A stretch of DNA of 64,000 nucleotides from Cryptomeria japonica (Eukaryota; Streptophyta; Pinopsida; Cupressales; Cupressaceae): positions 20,710,260 to 20,774,259 of the forward strand of contig NC_081409.1 of NCBI RefSeq assembly GCF_030272615.1. Direction: 5' to 3'. Below the pieces are notes generated by a model. It did no database searches and was not told the origin of the DNA. It saw nothing but the letters and a program-made list of their open reading frames with translations. How positions within the stretch are numbered: the first letter of the stretch is position 1; each line of letters begins with the position of its first letter. The position numbers and the translations under genes are program-made. Below, in pieces: positions 22,617 through 33,930 of the stretch.

Positions 22617-22633
22617 TGGCGCCCACCGTGGGG
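22617..22633 (+). other. Primer-binding site of element 2
   Basis: TGGCGCCCACCGTGGGG follows the LTR by six bases. This form is typical of Tat/Ogre-group elements. The priming tRNA is not assigned here. Confidence 0.7.
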
Positions 22634-24862
22634 CACGAAATTCAATACTTCGGCCTCAAAATCATTTTTTTATCCTGCAGGTTTCGTCTGTACAATCTCT
22701 GTGAAATATCGTGCGAGTGGTATTACTATATCGTACAACATTTTGTCGAAGCCTCTATTTTATCGTACGAACCAATAAATGGATTCATACAAAATTCTAT
22801 TTTGAATATCTGATTTTGTCTTTTGTCGTTTCATGCTCAGTTCTAACTCGTACGATAAAAGGCTTTTGTTGTTTTACTTTGTGATAATTGTCGTACGATG
22901 TTGTATTCTGTTGGGTTAGAACAAGTTTCATTCTTCAAGTTTTCTATCCAATTTTGATTACACTGACGCTAACCTTGAATTGTCTTCTGTCTACCTGATA
23001 TTTTCACAGCCTAACCAGTTCTTGCAGAACACTTGTCAAAGAATTTACCAATCAAACATATGCCTGCCAAAGAATAAAACAACATGACTACTAATGCATT
23101 TTTTTTGCAGGTTGCCTAAAGAAAATCAACCAAACATCGTGTATTCCTTAAATTCATTTTTAGACACCTAACTTGCTATCTGGTCAAAGAAAAAATCTAT
23201 ATTTTGTGTTTTAAGAGAATTTTGAGAGGTAGGAGAGTATGCTCTTGTCTGTATAGACAATCAGAAATCCTGATCCTTGAAGCATTTTCTTTAAGTTTGA
23301 GATTTTCATATCTTTAGCAGGCCTACCCTCCTGAGGAGATAATAACTCTATAGTCATTATGACTAGTGAGAGGGGAACGACCCAAGTGGGAACGATTAAA
23401 TGCCAAGTACTCCAACCCACTATAAAAAATTGTGATTTGATGAAAATCAAGTCAACGGTAGTGCTCGGGAATAGCTCTCCTCTATACCTTTGGGTATATT
23501 AAAGCTTGGTTTTCAAGTATGGGAGACCTCTTAATTGAGTTTATACCTCAACACACCGAACAGATCCCTTACTAGTTCCAATTCAAATTAGAAGCTACCT
23601 GATTCACCTCTGAAAGGTTGATAATCTTTGTGCAAGAGAGATAGTAACTCTCCCAAGACACTTGCCATATCGTGCCCCCATTAGCATTTGGAGTAAGCTA
23701 ATACGTCATTGAGAATCCATTGCATGAGACTCAACGGCCATATTTTGATTAGCTATTAGGTGTGTACCTAAATCAACAAGCAAAGTTTTCTTCTCTAAGC
23801 CAACTTCCATAGGGTTTGCATGTTGTGATTGGAGTTATTATTCGTATTACATGTTTTCTGTGTTTTCATCCTTGAGACTGAAACTGGAATACCAAAAATG
23901 GAGAAAACAATACCAAATAAATCAGTGATAAACTCTGTCATTGTCAAAAAAAAAAAACTAGTCTTTGTCAGTCAGTGAAAACTTAGTCCGCCTCAAAGAT
24001 GGCCATACTCTGTCATCGAAAACTCAGCATTTAATCTTTGTCCAGACACAATCGTACGAGCCTTCTGTTTTATCATTTTGCTTCATATTTTGTGTCGTAC
24101 GATATTCCATTAGTCCTAAGGTCTATCATTTTGGCCTCCATCCTGTGTCGTACAAGCCCTGATCGTCTGTCGTCCAAGTCTGAGAACTGTCATTTTATCC
24201 TGAACCCTATGTAGTATGATAAAACATTGTATTTATCAGTTTGTCATTTCAGACATACCCATCTATCGTATGGTATTAGGCAACAACTCGTACGAAACAA
24301 TACTATCATTTTCCTGAAGCTATTACACTGTCGTCCGATCTTGGAAATTTTGTCGTACAAATCTCTGATTTTGTCAGTCTAGAATAGTCAAACTTGCCTA
24401 AAACAGTCTACAGCGAGCCTAAAACTGGTTATCATCCTCCTGAGCATAAACAACCTTGATAGTGTACCCCTGCCATTACGTTGCACGATTTTGTCGATCA
24501 TCTCTAAGCTAGTTCAAACAACATCTTATCAAACCTAAGTTAACTTAGATAACGTCTTACACAGGATAGATCATTCCTGAAACAAGACTAGATCTTAGTT
24601 ACTTCACTTAATCACTGCGTTAAACGAACAACTCGTTACAATTTGATCTTGACTTCTGCAACACATCTAGCTCTCGGTCCTGTCGGTTGTAATGCCCATT
24701 CAAACCAGAAGTTCTCGCAGCAAAACAAACAAAGGAAAATAAACTCCCTTTTCATCAAACGAGAATCCATTCTTTGTCGAAAATCTCGTCTCAAATAAAC
24801 CGTCATTGTCACAAATACCAGTTTACAATATACCAATCTTTGGCCAGCCCCTATCTCCCACC
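22634..24862 (+). other. Long untranslated leader of element 2 with TCGTACGA motifs
   Basis: About 2.2 kb without a convincing ORF. Six exact copies of the palindrome TCGTACGA start at 22763, 22848, 22891, 24052, 24095 and 24288. Near-copies include TCGTGCGA, TCGTCCGA and TCGTACAA. Random expectation for an 8-mer in this length is about 0.03. One more exact copy lies at 41904 in the 3' region. Confidence 0.8.
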
Positions 24863-26400
24863 ATGTCTGAAGAAAGGCAGGAAAGACAAGCTGCTAAACA
24901 CAAAAATTATGACGACATTAGTATCCATGATACCAATAGTGATTCCTCATCAAGTGAATCTGAAGCCTCTGAACCTCCAGAAAAAGAGATTCATAAATGT
25001 CAAAAGGATAAAGATTTTTAGAAAAATGATGAAGGTTATCATGGCTAGAGAAAAAGAGGACTATTTCCTATAGCTAGCAAAAAAAGGCGCTAAGATTCCT
25101 ATTGGTTATGATGTGGAAACCCTCATCACTAAAGAGGAAGAGACACCATTGGGAATGCTAAACAAACAATTACAAGCATTGTGAACTGAGGTCAGAACTG
25201 AAAAACAAAGACAAATCACCAAAACAATATTCTTTGGACACAATATGCCCATTCCCATTTGACAAAAACCTCTACATGCCTCCATTCCCCTCAAATGTAG
25301 AAATGCCTAAGTTTGACAAATATGATGAGAATACAGATCCTCAAGATCATATCAGACAATTTTGTGCTTTATGTATGGAGTTCATGCACGACCAAATGTA
25401 TCTCATGCGCCTTTTCCCAAGAAGTTTAGGGGGGCAAGCTATGGAATGGTTCTCAAGTCTACCTATTGGAATAATTTTTTTTGAAGAATTAATCCAACTA
25501 TTCCTACAACAATATTCCTATAACATTTGTCATCCAGTCACTATGATAGAGCTTTGCAATACCAAACAAAAAACAGGATAACCCTTCCTCACTTTTCTCC
25601 AACAATGGAGAATGATGTTCTCTAGATATTCACGAACAATTCCAAATTTTGAGAAAATGGATATCTTTGTTAACAACTTAATCCCTGAATTGAAATACAG
25701 TGTCCAGATACAAGTACATCCTTCATTCAACAAGATGGTAGATAATGCCCTTAGAATGGAAGATGTTCTTATAAAAAAGGGAGATATATCACTTTGTAAA
25801 GAAACATCACAAAGTTCTAGCTCTAATGAAAAGAACAAATACTGGAAGTACAACAAAGATAACAACAAAAATGTTGTTAATGATGGAGTGGTAGACAATG
25901 TTAAGGTAAAAACAAAATCCACCATATTTAACTTGGCTAGTGGCACACAAGCACTCAAGGCAGCTGAAACTGCAGCAGAAAATCCTCTGAAGAAAGAAAG
26001 AGATTGGTTTAAAGAGAAACCTTGGCTTTCAAAGCCTAAATGTGAGTTTACTCCTCTTGAAGAATCATATGAATCAACTTTTAAAACTTTATTGGCAAAT
26101 GATCTGATAACATTGCTAGACAATTCTAGATCATAAGATCCAGAAATTAAACCCAAATGGTGGAGAGAAAACGAATACTGTGACTACCATCGGAACAAGG
26201 GACATAACACAAACAATTGCATGAAACTCCGACATGAGATTCAAGATCTCATTGGCGCTGGCAAGATCATTGTTGGAAATCACGCGACTAATGTTTATCA
26301 TAAGGCCTTTAAAGATCCCTTACCGACTTATGAACAAGGAGACTCCTAAAAATCCAAGGGAGGTGCTAGAGTCAATTATACCTATAGTAACAATGACAAC
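24863..26400 (+). pseudogene. gag of element 2
   Basis: The ATG at 24863 (Met-Ser-Glu-Glu-Arg) starts a Ser/Glu-rich N-terminus. Stops at about 25019 and beyond and a frameshift near 25256 follow. The Gag core at 25258-25570 has the Tat-type Phe-Asp-Lys-Tyr, Asp-Pro-Gln-Asp-His-Ile and Ala-Met-Glu-Trp-Phe motifs. A stop near 25578 precedes the second half, 25612-26136. A zinc-binding Cys-x2-His-x4-His-x4-Cys knuckle lies at 26179-26220, beyond a TAA at 26134. The inferred role is capsid and RNA binding. Confidence 0.85.
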
Positions 26401-26852
26401 ATGATCAACATGATTGAATCTTCCCAACCTGAATATTGCAGTGTGATCATAATCAAAGACAAACAAAATCAAGCACAAACTACTAATGCTGTGACCCGCA
26501 CTCAAAAGAAGGTTACACTCTAAGGAGCTAGTTCCTCAACTTTCGATCAAACAACATCAAACCTAGCAACTCCTCCAAATAGACATACATACACAATCAT
26601 AGCCAAATCAAAACAGCTGGCTTCATCATCCTCTCCTGGTTATAGTATTGTTGAACAATCGAAAATAACTAACGCTCAAATCTCCATTTTGGAACTGCTT
26701 AAGATCTCTTCCGCTCATAGAGAGATCCTAGACAAGGCTTTTCTCACCACTAGTGTCCCTAAAGATTTAGATGTAGATCGGTTTCAATCTATGTTGGGTC
26801 ACCAAAATTCACCTCATTACCTTACTTTCTTTGAAGAAGATGATAACACGTT

Positions 26853-27377
26853 TTGATAGATGGAGGCATTGGGTTGAATATATGTACTTACAATCTACTG
26901 ACACAACTAGGATTTTTTGAAAACGCTATTGATCTAACAAAGAAAATAACAATCAAATCTTATGATGAAGAAGAAAGAACCTCTAAAGGTCTGGTACTAT
27001 TACCAATTAGGGTAGGACCTATCGAAAGATATATCATTTTTCAAGTCCTTGACCTTCCTCTTTCATACAACATCTTACTGGGCAGGCCATGGATTCATGA
27101 AATGAAAGCAGTACCATCTATGTATCATCAGTGCTTGAAATTTCCTTATAATGGAGTTGAAGTCAGTATTCTTGCTGATACAAGCTATACCTGCAATGCA
27201 TTAACGCAAAGTGTTGATGCTTTTGTTCCACATAATAGAGAAGCCTCTACAGTAGAAAGTTCAAAATCTTTGCTGAAAGATCTAGAGAAGAAATTGAAAA
27301 TCACAAACACTGACATGGATGGCTACAAGATAGAGCCTGTACTCTCACTAATGTCTCTTCCTCCATCACCAAGATAG
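26853..27377 (+). pseudogene. Aspartic protease region of element 2
   Basis: The frame opens with Ile-Asp-Gly-Gly-Ile-Gly-Leu-Asn-Ile-Cys. This is the active-site loop in the Asp-Gly-Gly form common in Tat elements (Asp-Ser/Thr-Gly elsewhere). The flap and Leu-Leu-Gly-Arg-Pro-Trp-Ile motif follow near 27080. The enzyme would mature Gag-Pol. The start is internal to a larger damaged polyprotein, and a TAG at 27375 closes this piece. Confidence 0.8.
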
Positions 27378-28360
27378 TCAGGAAAATCATCAGAGGTTTT
27401 GAAGCCACAAATTTCAACTCCAAAAGTCATTTATGATGGTCTCTTTATATAGTCCTCTACTTCCCTTGTAGATGAAATAGAAGAAGATGTTGCTCTCAAA
27501 TGGCTTTTCAAAGAAGATAGCGCAAACAAAGAAATACAACATTGTGAGGTTTCCTCGACACAATATGGTCCAGGCTATAAGATGTTTCAATGCATGGGAT
27601 ATTTAGGTACTGGTCCTCTGGGAAAGCATCATGAAGGTATTATTGAACCTATTCAGTTACAAACTAAGTCTGCAAATGATAAAGCTAGACTAGGATATGA
27701 TCCAAGAAAGTCATCAGATTAGAAACATACTCCTCACTATCAACCTAAGTGGAGGAAAAAGGTACCACCTTAAACATCATAGGAAATTAATACTCAACAA
27801 ACTCAGGAAGAGTGTGACGATGAACAAGAAGAATTGCCAACCCAGAGAGAGGAAGCATATGGTAATCAAGTTCCGATCGTATCAGCTATAACACTACAGG
27901 AAGTAGAAATCCCAAAGGATATAAGAGAAGAAGTATACAGAATTAGAGAATTGTTTGCACCACTGAACATTCCGGTCACATATACTGGCAGACAACAAGT
28001 ATAGGATTCAGAAACTGATTCAAATGAGTATGAATGGGGTCCAGACCATCTCTTAGATACATCTACTATAGGAACCCCCGAACAATCCAGTGATACCGCA
28101 GATGATGCACAAGAGCTGATACACTTAAAATGCAAAAGGAAATAGAAGAAATCAGACTAAAAAGACAAGAAGACTATGAACAACAGCTATAGGAAGAAAG
28201 GAAATGAGAAATTTCTTCACCTACTAACTCTCCCATTAATGAGATACAAAAAATCAGGTATGGAACTACCAAAGAAGAATTAGAAGCTACAGAAGCAGGA
28301 CCATTCATTAGTCCAGAGAAAGCTGAATGGAATAGAGGACAGGGATTAACATAACCATCA
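27378..28360 (+). pseudogene. Protease-RT linker of element 2 with G-patch
   Basis: In the same frame as protease, 27567-27656 reads as a G-patch: Gly-Pro-Gly-Tyr-Lys-Met, then Met-Gly-Tyr-Leu-Gly-Thr-Gly, Leu-Gly-Lys and Gly-Ile. G-patch domains bind RNA or RNA helicases and are known downstream of protease in betaretroviruses and in some plant Gypsy elements. The rest of the stretch is Glu/Gln-rich with several stops and has no other recognised domain. Confidence 0.7.
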
Positions 28361-30240
28361 ATGTTATGTCCACAAGTGTGTCAAATACAAGCGATCAATG
28401 AACCAAATCACGAAGGAAATTGCAGCATCAAAGATGTAGGTATTGATACTATATATACTTTTACTAAACCACTTGAAGATGAGTCAGAAACTTCATCTTA
28501 TGACTCTGATAACTCAGACAAAAGCTCCACTTATAACAACTATTCAACAACACATTATGACTACTTTGTCGTGAATGTTGAGATGCTGTCTGTTTACTCT
28601 GTTACTGTCACACCATGGTATGTAGTCCAATCTGAAGTAGGCAATGATGCTAGGAGTAGGTCTGTTGGGTTAGGTCCAATAAATACTAACATAAATTTTG
28701 ATAATCATGTTGTAACTCTTCCTGGTCTCGACACACTTACGCAAGGTAGTCTTCTGGAACTCGACTGGTCAGTTCGAAGTCATGATGATAGTACTGTGAA
28801 CTCCCTTGAACCTATTCAAACTTTATCTTTGATACATCTTGAACTGATTGACTGTACTCTTTATAACCAACCTTTGAATATACCCACCTTTGCTAATGAC
28901 TACACACTATCTTGCTATCTTATTGTAGTGGAACCAATGAAATCTTCCACCAGTGAGCAAAGCGAGAAAATGACTAAAACAAACATCAAGTATCTCAGTC
29001 ACAAAAATCAAAAAAAGAAAAATAAGAGATCTTATGGTGAAAACCACATTGTGGTAGTGTCAGAATCAAAAATAGTAAAAATAATGGACGTACCTAAAGG
29101 TGAAAACCTCTCTGAGGCACCTGAAGGTGAGATACTTGATATGTTGCCAAGTCACTTCCAAGAAAGGTCTTCGATATTGATTGAGCTGACTCAACCAGTC
29201 AATATTGGAAGTCAAGAAACACCACATATCATTCATCTAGCTCAATCACTATTAGCAGAAGAGTTAAAAGATTTCAGCAACCTCTTTTCAGAAAAGAAGA
29301 TCAACTTTGCATGGACATACTCCGATATGCCAGGACTAGATCCTGATCTCATCATGCATCATCTCTCTATTACACTAGGAGTTAAACCAATCAAGAAAAA
29401 ACTCCGTAAGATGCATCCTCATGTGGCACTGCTAGTCAAGGCTGAGCTAGAAAAATTGCTAAAAGATGGATTTATCAGAGATATAGACTATGCATAATGG
29501 ATATCAAACATAGTACCTGTATCAAAGGCGGACAAATCTATTAGAGTTTGCACAGACTTCAGGGATCTCAACAAAGCATGTCTGAAAGATGATTTTCCAT
29601 TTCCCAACATTGATATGATAGTAGATATGACTGCTGGATATGAGATGTATTCATTAATGGATGGATTCTCTGGTTACAATTAGATCAAGATAGCTCCTAA
29701 GGATCAAGAAAAGACAACCTTCACATGTGCATGGGGCACCTTTTGCTGGAATGTTATGCCATTTGGACTAAAGAATGTAGGAGCAACTTACCAAAGAGCA
29801 GTAACCACTATCTTCCACGATATGATGCACAAAAACATGGAAGATTATGTTGATGACACCCTAGTAAAAACCATGAAGATATCTACGCATATTCAAGAAC
29901 TAGGCCTCATACTGGATAGAATGGAACGATTCAAGCTCCCGCTAAATCTTAAAAAGTGTGCATTCAGAGTAACATCAGGAAAATTGCTTGGTTACATAAT
30001 TTCAAAGAAAGGAATTGAGGTTGACCCTGAAAAGGTCCAAGCTATAATGGAAATGCCTCTGCCCAAGAATATTAGTCAAATGAGAAGTTTACAGGGCCAT
30101 CTTCAATCAATAAGGTGCTTTATATCCCAGCTAGCAAACAAAGATCAACCCTTCACAAAGGTATTAACGAAAGGAGTTCAATACAATTGGGATAAAGATT
30201 GTGAACAACATCTAAAACAAATCAAACATTATCTTTCTAA
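28361..30240 (+). pseudogene. Reverse transcriptase of element 2 with N-terminal extension
   Basis: 28361-29320 is a poorly conserved Ser/Thr-rich extension. RT proper begins near 29330. Motifs are Val-Cys-Thr-Asp-Phe-Arg-Asp-Leu-Asn, the first catalytic Asp in Leu-Met-Asp-Gly-Phe-Ser-Gly-Tyr (29660-29662), Met-Pro-Phe-Gly-Leu-Lys-Asn, and Tyr-Val-Asp-Asp at 29846-29857. The catalytic residues are therefore intact. Breaks are a TAA at 29495 and a TAG near 29683, the latter where Gln is usual (Gly-Tyr-Asn-Gln). Confidence 0.88.
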
Positions 30241-30660
30241 CCCACCCATATTGATGCTGCCAATTCAAGGTAAGCCATTGATTCTATACATATCAGCTAC
30301 AGATACTTCACTGGGGGTACTTCTGGCACAACAGGATGAAAATAAAAAAGAGAGAGCATATATTATATCAGTAGAACATTGGTGTCTCATGAAATGAACT
30401 ACACTATAATAGAAAAATTATGCTTGGCATTAGTCTTTGCATCACAGAAATTAAGACACTATATGTTAGCACACTATATTAAGCTGGTAGCTAAGATTGA
30501 TCCACTCAAATATCTTCTCAGCAAAGCAACGCTCATAGGAAGACTGGCTAAATGGGTCATGGTTCTTATGGAATTTGATATTGAATATGTGAAACATAAA
30601 TCCATCAAAGGATAGGTTATTATAGACCAACTTGCTGATGCTCCACTTGAAGATAATCAA
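30241..30660 (+). pseudogene. First RNase H of element 2
   Basis: This is the Gypsy-type RNase H that follows RT, with Ile-Ser-Ala-Thr-Asp-Thr-Ser-Leu-Gly-Val-Leu (30292 on) and then Thr-Ile-Ile-Glu-Lys-Leu-Cys-Leu-Ala-Leu-Val. A frame change occurs near 30380 and a stop at 30613. It would degrade the RNA of the RNA/DNA hybrid. Confidence 0.8.
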
Positions 30661-30693
30661 CCTCTGCATATAGAATTTCTGGATGAATCAATT

Positions 30694-30963
30694 ATGCACC
30701 TTACTCAACAATCATGGAAGATGTTCTTTGATGGGTCTTTCACTCAACATGGTTCTGGTGCCGAAATACTTTTTATTACTCCTCAAAAATATTCAATTCC
30801 AAAAGCTGACAAGATTCTCTTCCCTTGCACAAACAATATTGTAGAATATGAAGCATTGGCAAACGGGATCAAGCTTGCCATCGAGTGGAAGATTGTTGAA
30901 TTACACATCTATGGAGATTCTCAACTTATTATCAGCCTTATAAGAGAATGGTGGATGATCTAA
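30694..30963 (+). pseudogene. Second, archaeal-type RNase H (aRNH) of element 2
   Basis: It contains Trp-Lys-Met-Phe-Phe-Asp-Gly-Ser, then Cys-Thr-Asn-Asn-Ile-Val-Glu-Tyr-Glu-Ala-Leu, then Tyr-Gly-Asp-Ser-Gln-Leu-Ile. These supply the Asp, Glu and Asp of the RNase H active site. An extra RNase H between the first RNase H and integrase marks the Tat clade of plant Gypsy elements. The domain is cut short by a stop at 30961. Confidence 0.88.
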
Positions 30964-31029
30964 AGAAATACTTTACCTTTGTATCATTTTGACAGATCTC
31001 CAGATCAGCAAATAGAGCAGTGGATGCAA

Positions 31030-32018
31030 TGGCCACCTTGGTGTCTATACCACAACTACAGGAATCTAATTTTCTCTTTGAGTTCCTAGTGGAAGAGCTA
31101 CACTTTCTTGCTTGTGACTCTCCTGAGTCCTAGATGGTCTATTCTATTATTGGATATGACTCATCTCGCTATAGCCATATTTACTCTTACCTACGTGACC
31201 AAGTTGTCCCTGCTAATCTTTCCCGAAATGAAAAAAGGAACCTAATCCGAAATGCGTCACGATACGTCATCATTGCTAACGACCTATTTAGGCGAAGTTT
31301 AGATAGTACTTTTCTTAGATGCCTATAAATTGAGGAGTCTCAATGTGCATTATCTGAGGTTCATGAAGGTGTTTGGGGATCCCATTTGAATAGTCTAACT
31401 TTAGCCCAAACACTACTAAGGGCTGGCTACTACTGGCCAGACATAGAGAAAGAAGCTGTAAAATTTGCTAAAACCTATGAAAAATGTCGGCTACATGGGA
31501 ACCTTATACATGCTCCAGCAAGGGATCTCATACCCTTTGTTACACACTGGCTCTTTCAACAGTGGGCATTTGATCTAATTGGCCAAATATATCCTACATC
31601 ATCTAATGGACACAAGTTTATTATAACTGCCACTGAGTACTTTACTAAGTGGGTAGAAGCAGTTCCGCTAGTCAAAGCAATCGGTAAACAAGTAGCTTTG
31701 TTCATCCTTAATTATATCATTTGTCGATATGGTATACCTTCATCCATTATAACTGACAATGGAGGACAGTTTAAGAACAAAGATCTAAATGTACTCTATG
31801 AAAAATTCAAAATAAAACAACACTGATCATCTGTGTACTACCCTCAAGGTAATGGACAAGCCGAGGCATCTAAAAAGAATCTATTGACTATCATACACAG
31901 AACAGTAAAGAAATCTAAAAAGGATTGGCATCTGTAGCTCAATCTTGTCTTGTGGGCTTATGGAACAAGTATCAGAACACCTACTAGGGCTACACCTTTT
32001 TCTTTGGTGTATGGGTCC
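31030..32018 (+). pseudogene. Integrase of element 2, N-terminal and core part
   Basis: A His-His-Cys-Cys-like zinc region lies at about 31350-31500, with the last Cys pair spaced as Cys-Arg-Leu-His. The core has Trp-Ala-Phe-Asp-Leu-Ile-Gly (Asp at 31572), Ile-Thr-Asp-Asn-Gly-Gly-Gln-Phe near 31750, and Gly-Asn-Gly-Gln-Ala-Glu near 31855. The D,D,E triad is thus preserved in sequence. Stops at 31130, 31326, 31824 and 31935 break it. Element 3 enters at 32019 in the Tyr-Gly-Ser region, and the C-terminal part resumes at 37725. Confidence 0.88.
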
Positions 32019-33794
32019 TGTTAACCCTATATTTTTTCTCATGCCTAAAGCCCCATAATCAGCTAAAAATCAGCTGTTGTTAATGTTTTAATGCTGAAGT
32101 TTTTATGGCCAAACTCCATATCAGCTGAGAGATTTTAATTCTTTAATATTCAGATTATCCATATGCCCAAACAATTAAATATCAAGGCTTATGTGTCGTA
32201 TGCCAAAATGATTTTTGGGTTATTCTCTACTTGGCTCATTTATTCTACAGTTAAAATTTCATAAGAAACACAACTCTCGGTAAAAAGTTATGCAAGTTTT
32301 TCTATGGTAGTCCAAAAGAACAATTATCATTGAACTTGAACTATTGAACCTTTTCAAAAAGCTCAAGGTTCAAAGTTCAAATTTCAGGTTCATTGTAATT
32401 TTTGGTCATTGAACTTGAAATTTGAACCTTCTTTGGTTCAAGGTTCAAAGGTTCAACGCACAGGAAAATGGAAAGACAAAGCAATCAATGGAGCATACTA
32501 TGCAGTCTGTATTTTTTAACTTTCTAATTGAACCTCCCAGGTTCAAGGTTCAAGCGCACAGGTTTAAGCCCGTAGGTTCAAGTGTGCAGGTTGAAGGTTG
32601 AAGGTTGAAGGTTGAAGGTTGAAGGTTCAAGATTCAAGGTTCAAGATTCAAGGTTCAATTTCAGAGGTTCGAATTTGGAGTCCAAAGATTCATTAGACAC
32701 AGGTTCAGAGTGTGTGAGTTGAAAATTCAGAAAGTTAAAAAATCTAATAACATTGGCATGTATATTATTTATAGTTTTCAATGCAACTTATAACCACAAA
32801 TTTTCTAAGACAGAAAAATTAGTCTCGGTGCTGGGGGCATAATTATCAATTGAACTATTGGATTGCGCTGAATTTTTAATATGTTTTAGAAAACCTAAAT
32901 TCTCACTGGAGTTATCAAAAACATATTATCTCAGTCAAAAGTTATTTATCTCTGAGTATGGGTCTATAAAAATTCCGAGATAAAAGATTTGAAGATTTAA
33001 AACAAAAAAAAAATTTATCAAGAAGAGGATAAAAGATAAAATAAAAAATTAATTAAGAATCTTTTCAAGAATCAGTTATTGATAACTGGAAGTATCTTTA
33101 AAGAAAGAAAGAGACTATATATATGGGGGAAAAAGAAAAGAAATGCGCTGGAAAAACTGTGATTTTTTGCCAGTAGTTAATATTCATTTTGTTTTGTTTT
33201 ATGAATGGCTGGAAATCAATGAAAAGTTATGGTGTTATCTTTAAATCTGTGTGTTTGAAGATTAATAATATTTCCTAGGAAGTTTTCTATGACCACGATA
33301 GCATTTTATAATCAGTTATTTCTGTGTTTTCTTCAATTCATGTTGTCATTACTTGTTAGCAAACCCATTGTGGATTGATTTGTGCTAATCCCCCTTGTCC
33401 AGTGAGGCATGAGAGAGAATCGATTAGGCATCAATACTCGTGTTTTTTCTATGCTTTGGATTTATACAGTGAGCATGTTTGTGAATCAGAGTCTGTGAAC
33501 TCTCACTAAATGTTCAGAAGGTTTTCTCTATTTTTAGTTTGAAGGCATTCATTTGTGTTGATGGATAAATGTTAACGCCTTTTAAGGCTTTCTGGTAAAA
33601 AGTGTCAGCATATATAATAAATTCATTGCAAATCATATGAGGAGCTGCCCTCTAATGCAGAGGATGGATTTTAATTAATTCATCCAACTGTTGGTAGTTT
33701 GTTTCTTTTCATAAAGGGCGAACTAGAGTCATACTTTTGCTTAAGGAAGATAATTATCACAATTTTAAAAAAGGGACAAATCTGTTTACCAACA
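32019..33794 (+). repeat. 5' LTR of element 3
   Basis: This 1776 bp LTR starts TGTTAACCCTATATTT and ends TTTACCAACA, and pairs with 35937-37724. It contains a seven-base repeat array near 32535-32660 and a TATA-like GACTATATATATGG near 33113. Confidence 0.9.
32340..32660 (+). repeat. GGTTCAA/GGTTGAA heptamer array in the 5' LTR of element 3
   Basis: The first part holds scattered GGTTCAA and its inverse TTGAACC. Then, from about 32588, at least five tandem AGGTTGA units are followed by GGTTCAAGATTCAA units. The partner LTR has GGTTCAA units at this place and no GGTTGAA run. Confidence 0.85.
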
Positions 33795-33800
33795 GATTTT

Positions 33801-33818
33801 TGGCAACTTTGATGGGGA
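33801..33818 (+). other. Primer-binding-site-like sequence of element 3
   Basis: TGGCAACTTTGATGGGGA follows the LTR by six bases. It resembles a decayed form of the TGGCGCC..GGGGA site found in Athila/Tat-type Gypsy elements. Assignment is tentative. Confidence 0.5.
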
Positions 33819-33930
33819 GTTCGGAAGTGAAAGATCAGTGCTTTCTTTCCCCAGGTTTTAAAGACATCTCTATGTGAAAGGAGATTGAAAACTCTGTTTA
33901 TGTTTGGTTGAATAATTCTAGTCTAAAATT

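Noticed and set aside
32340..32660. GGTTCAA words as a tRNA B box or Pol III promoter
   Set aside because: No cloverleaf, A box or terminator at suitable spacing. The words are a tandem heptamer repeat.
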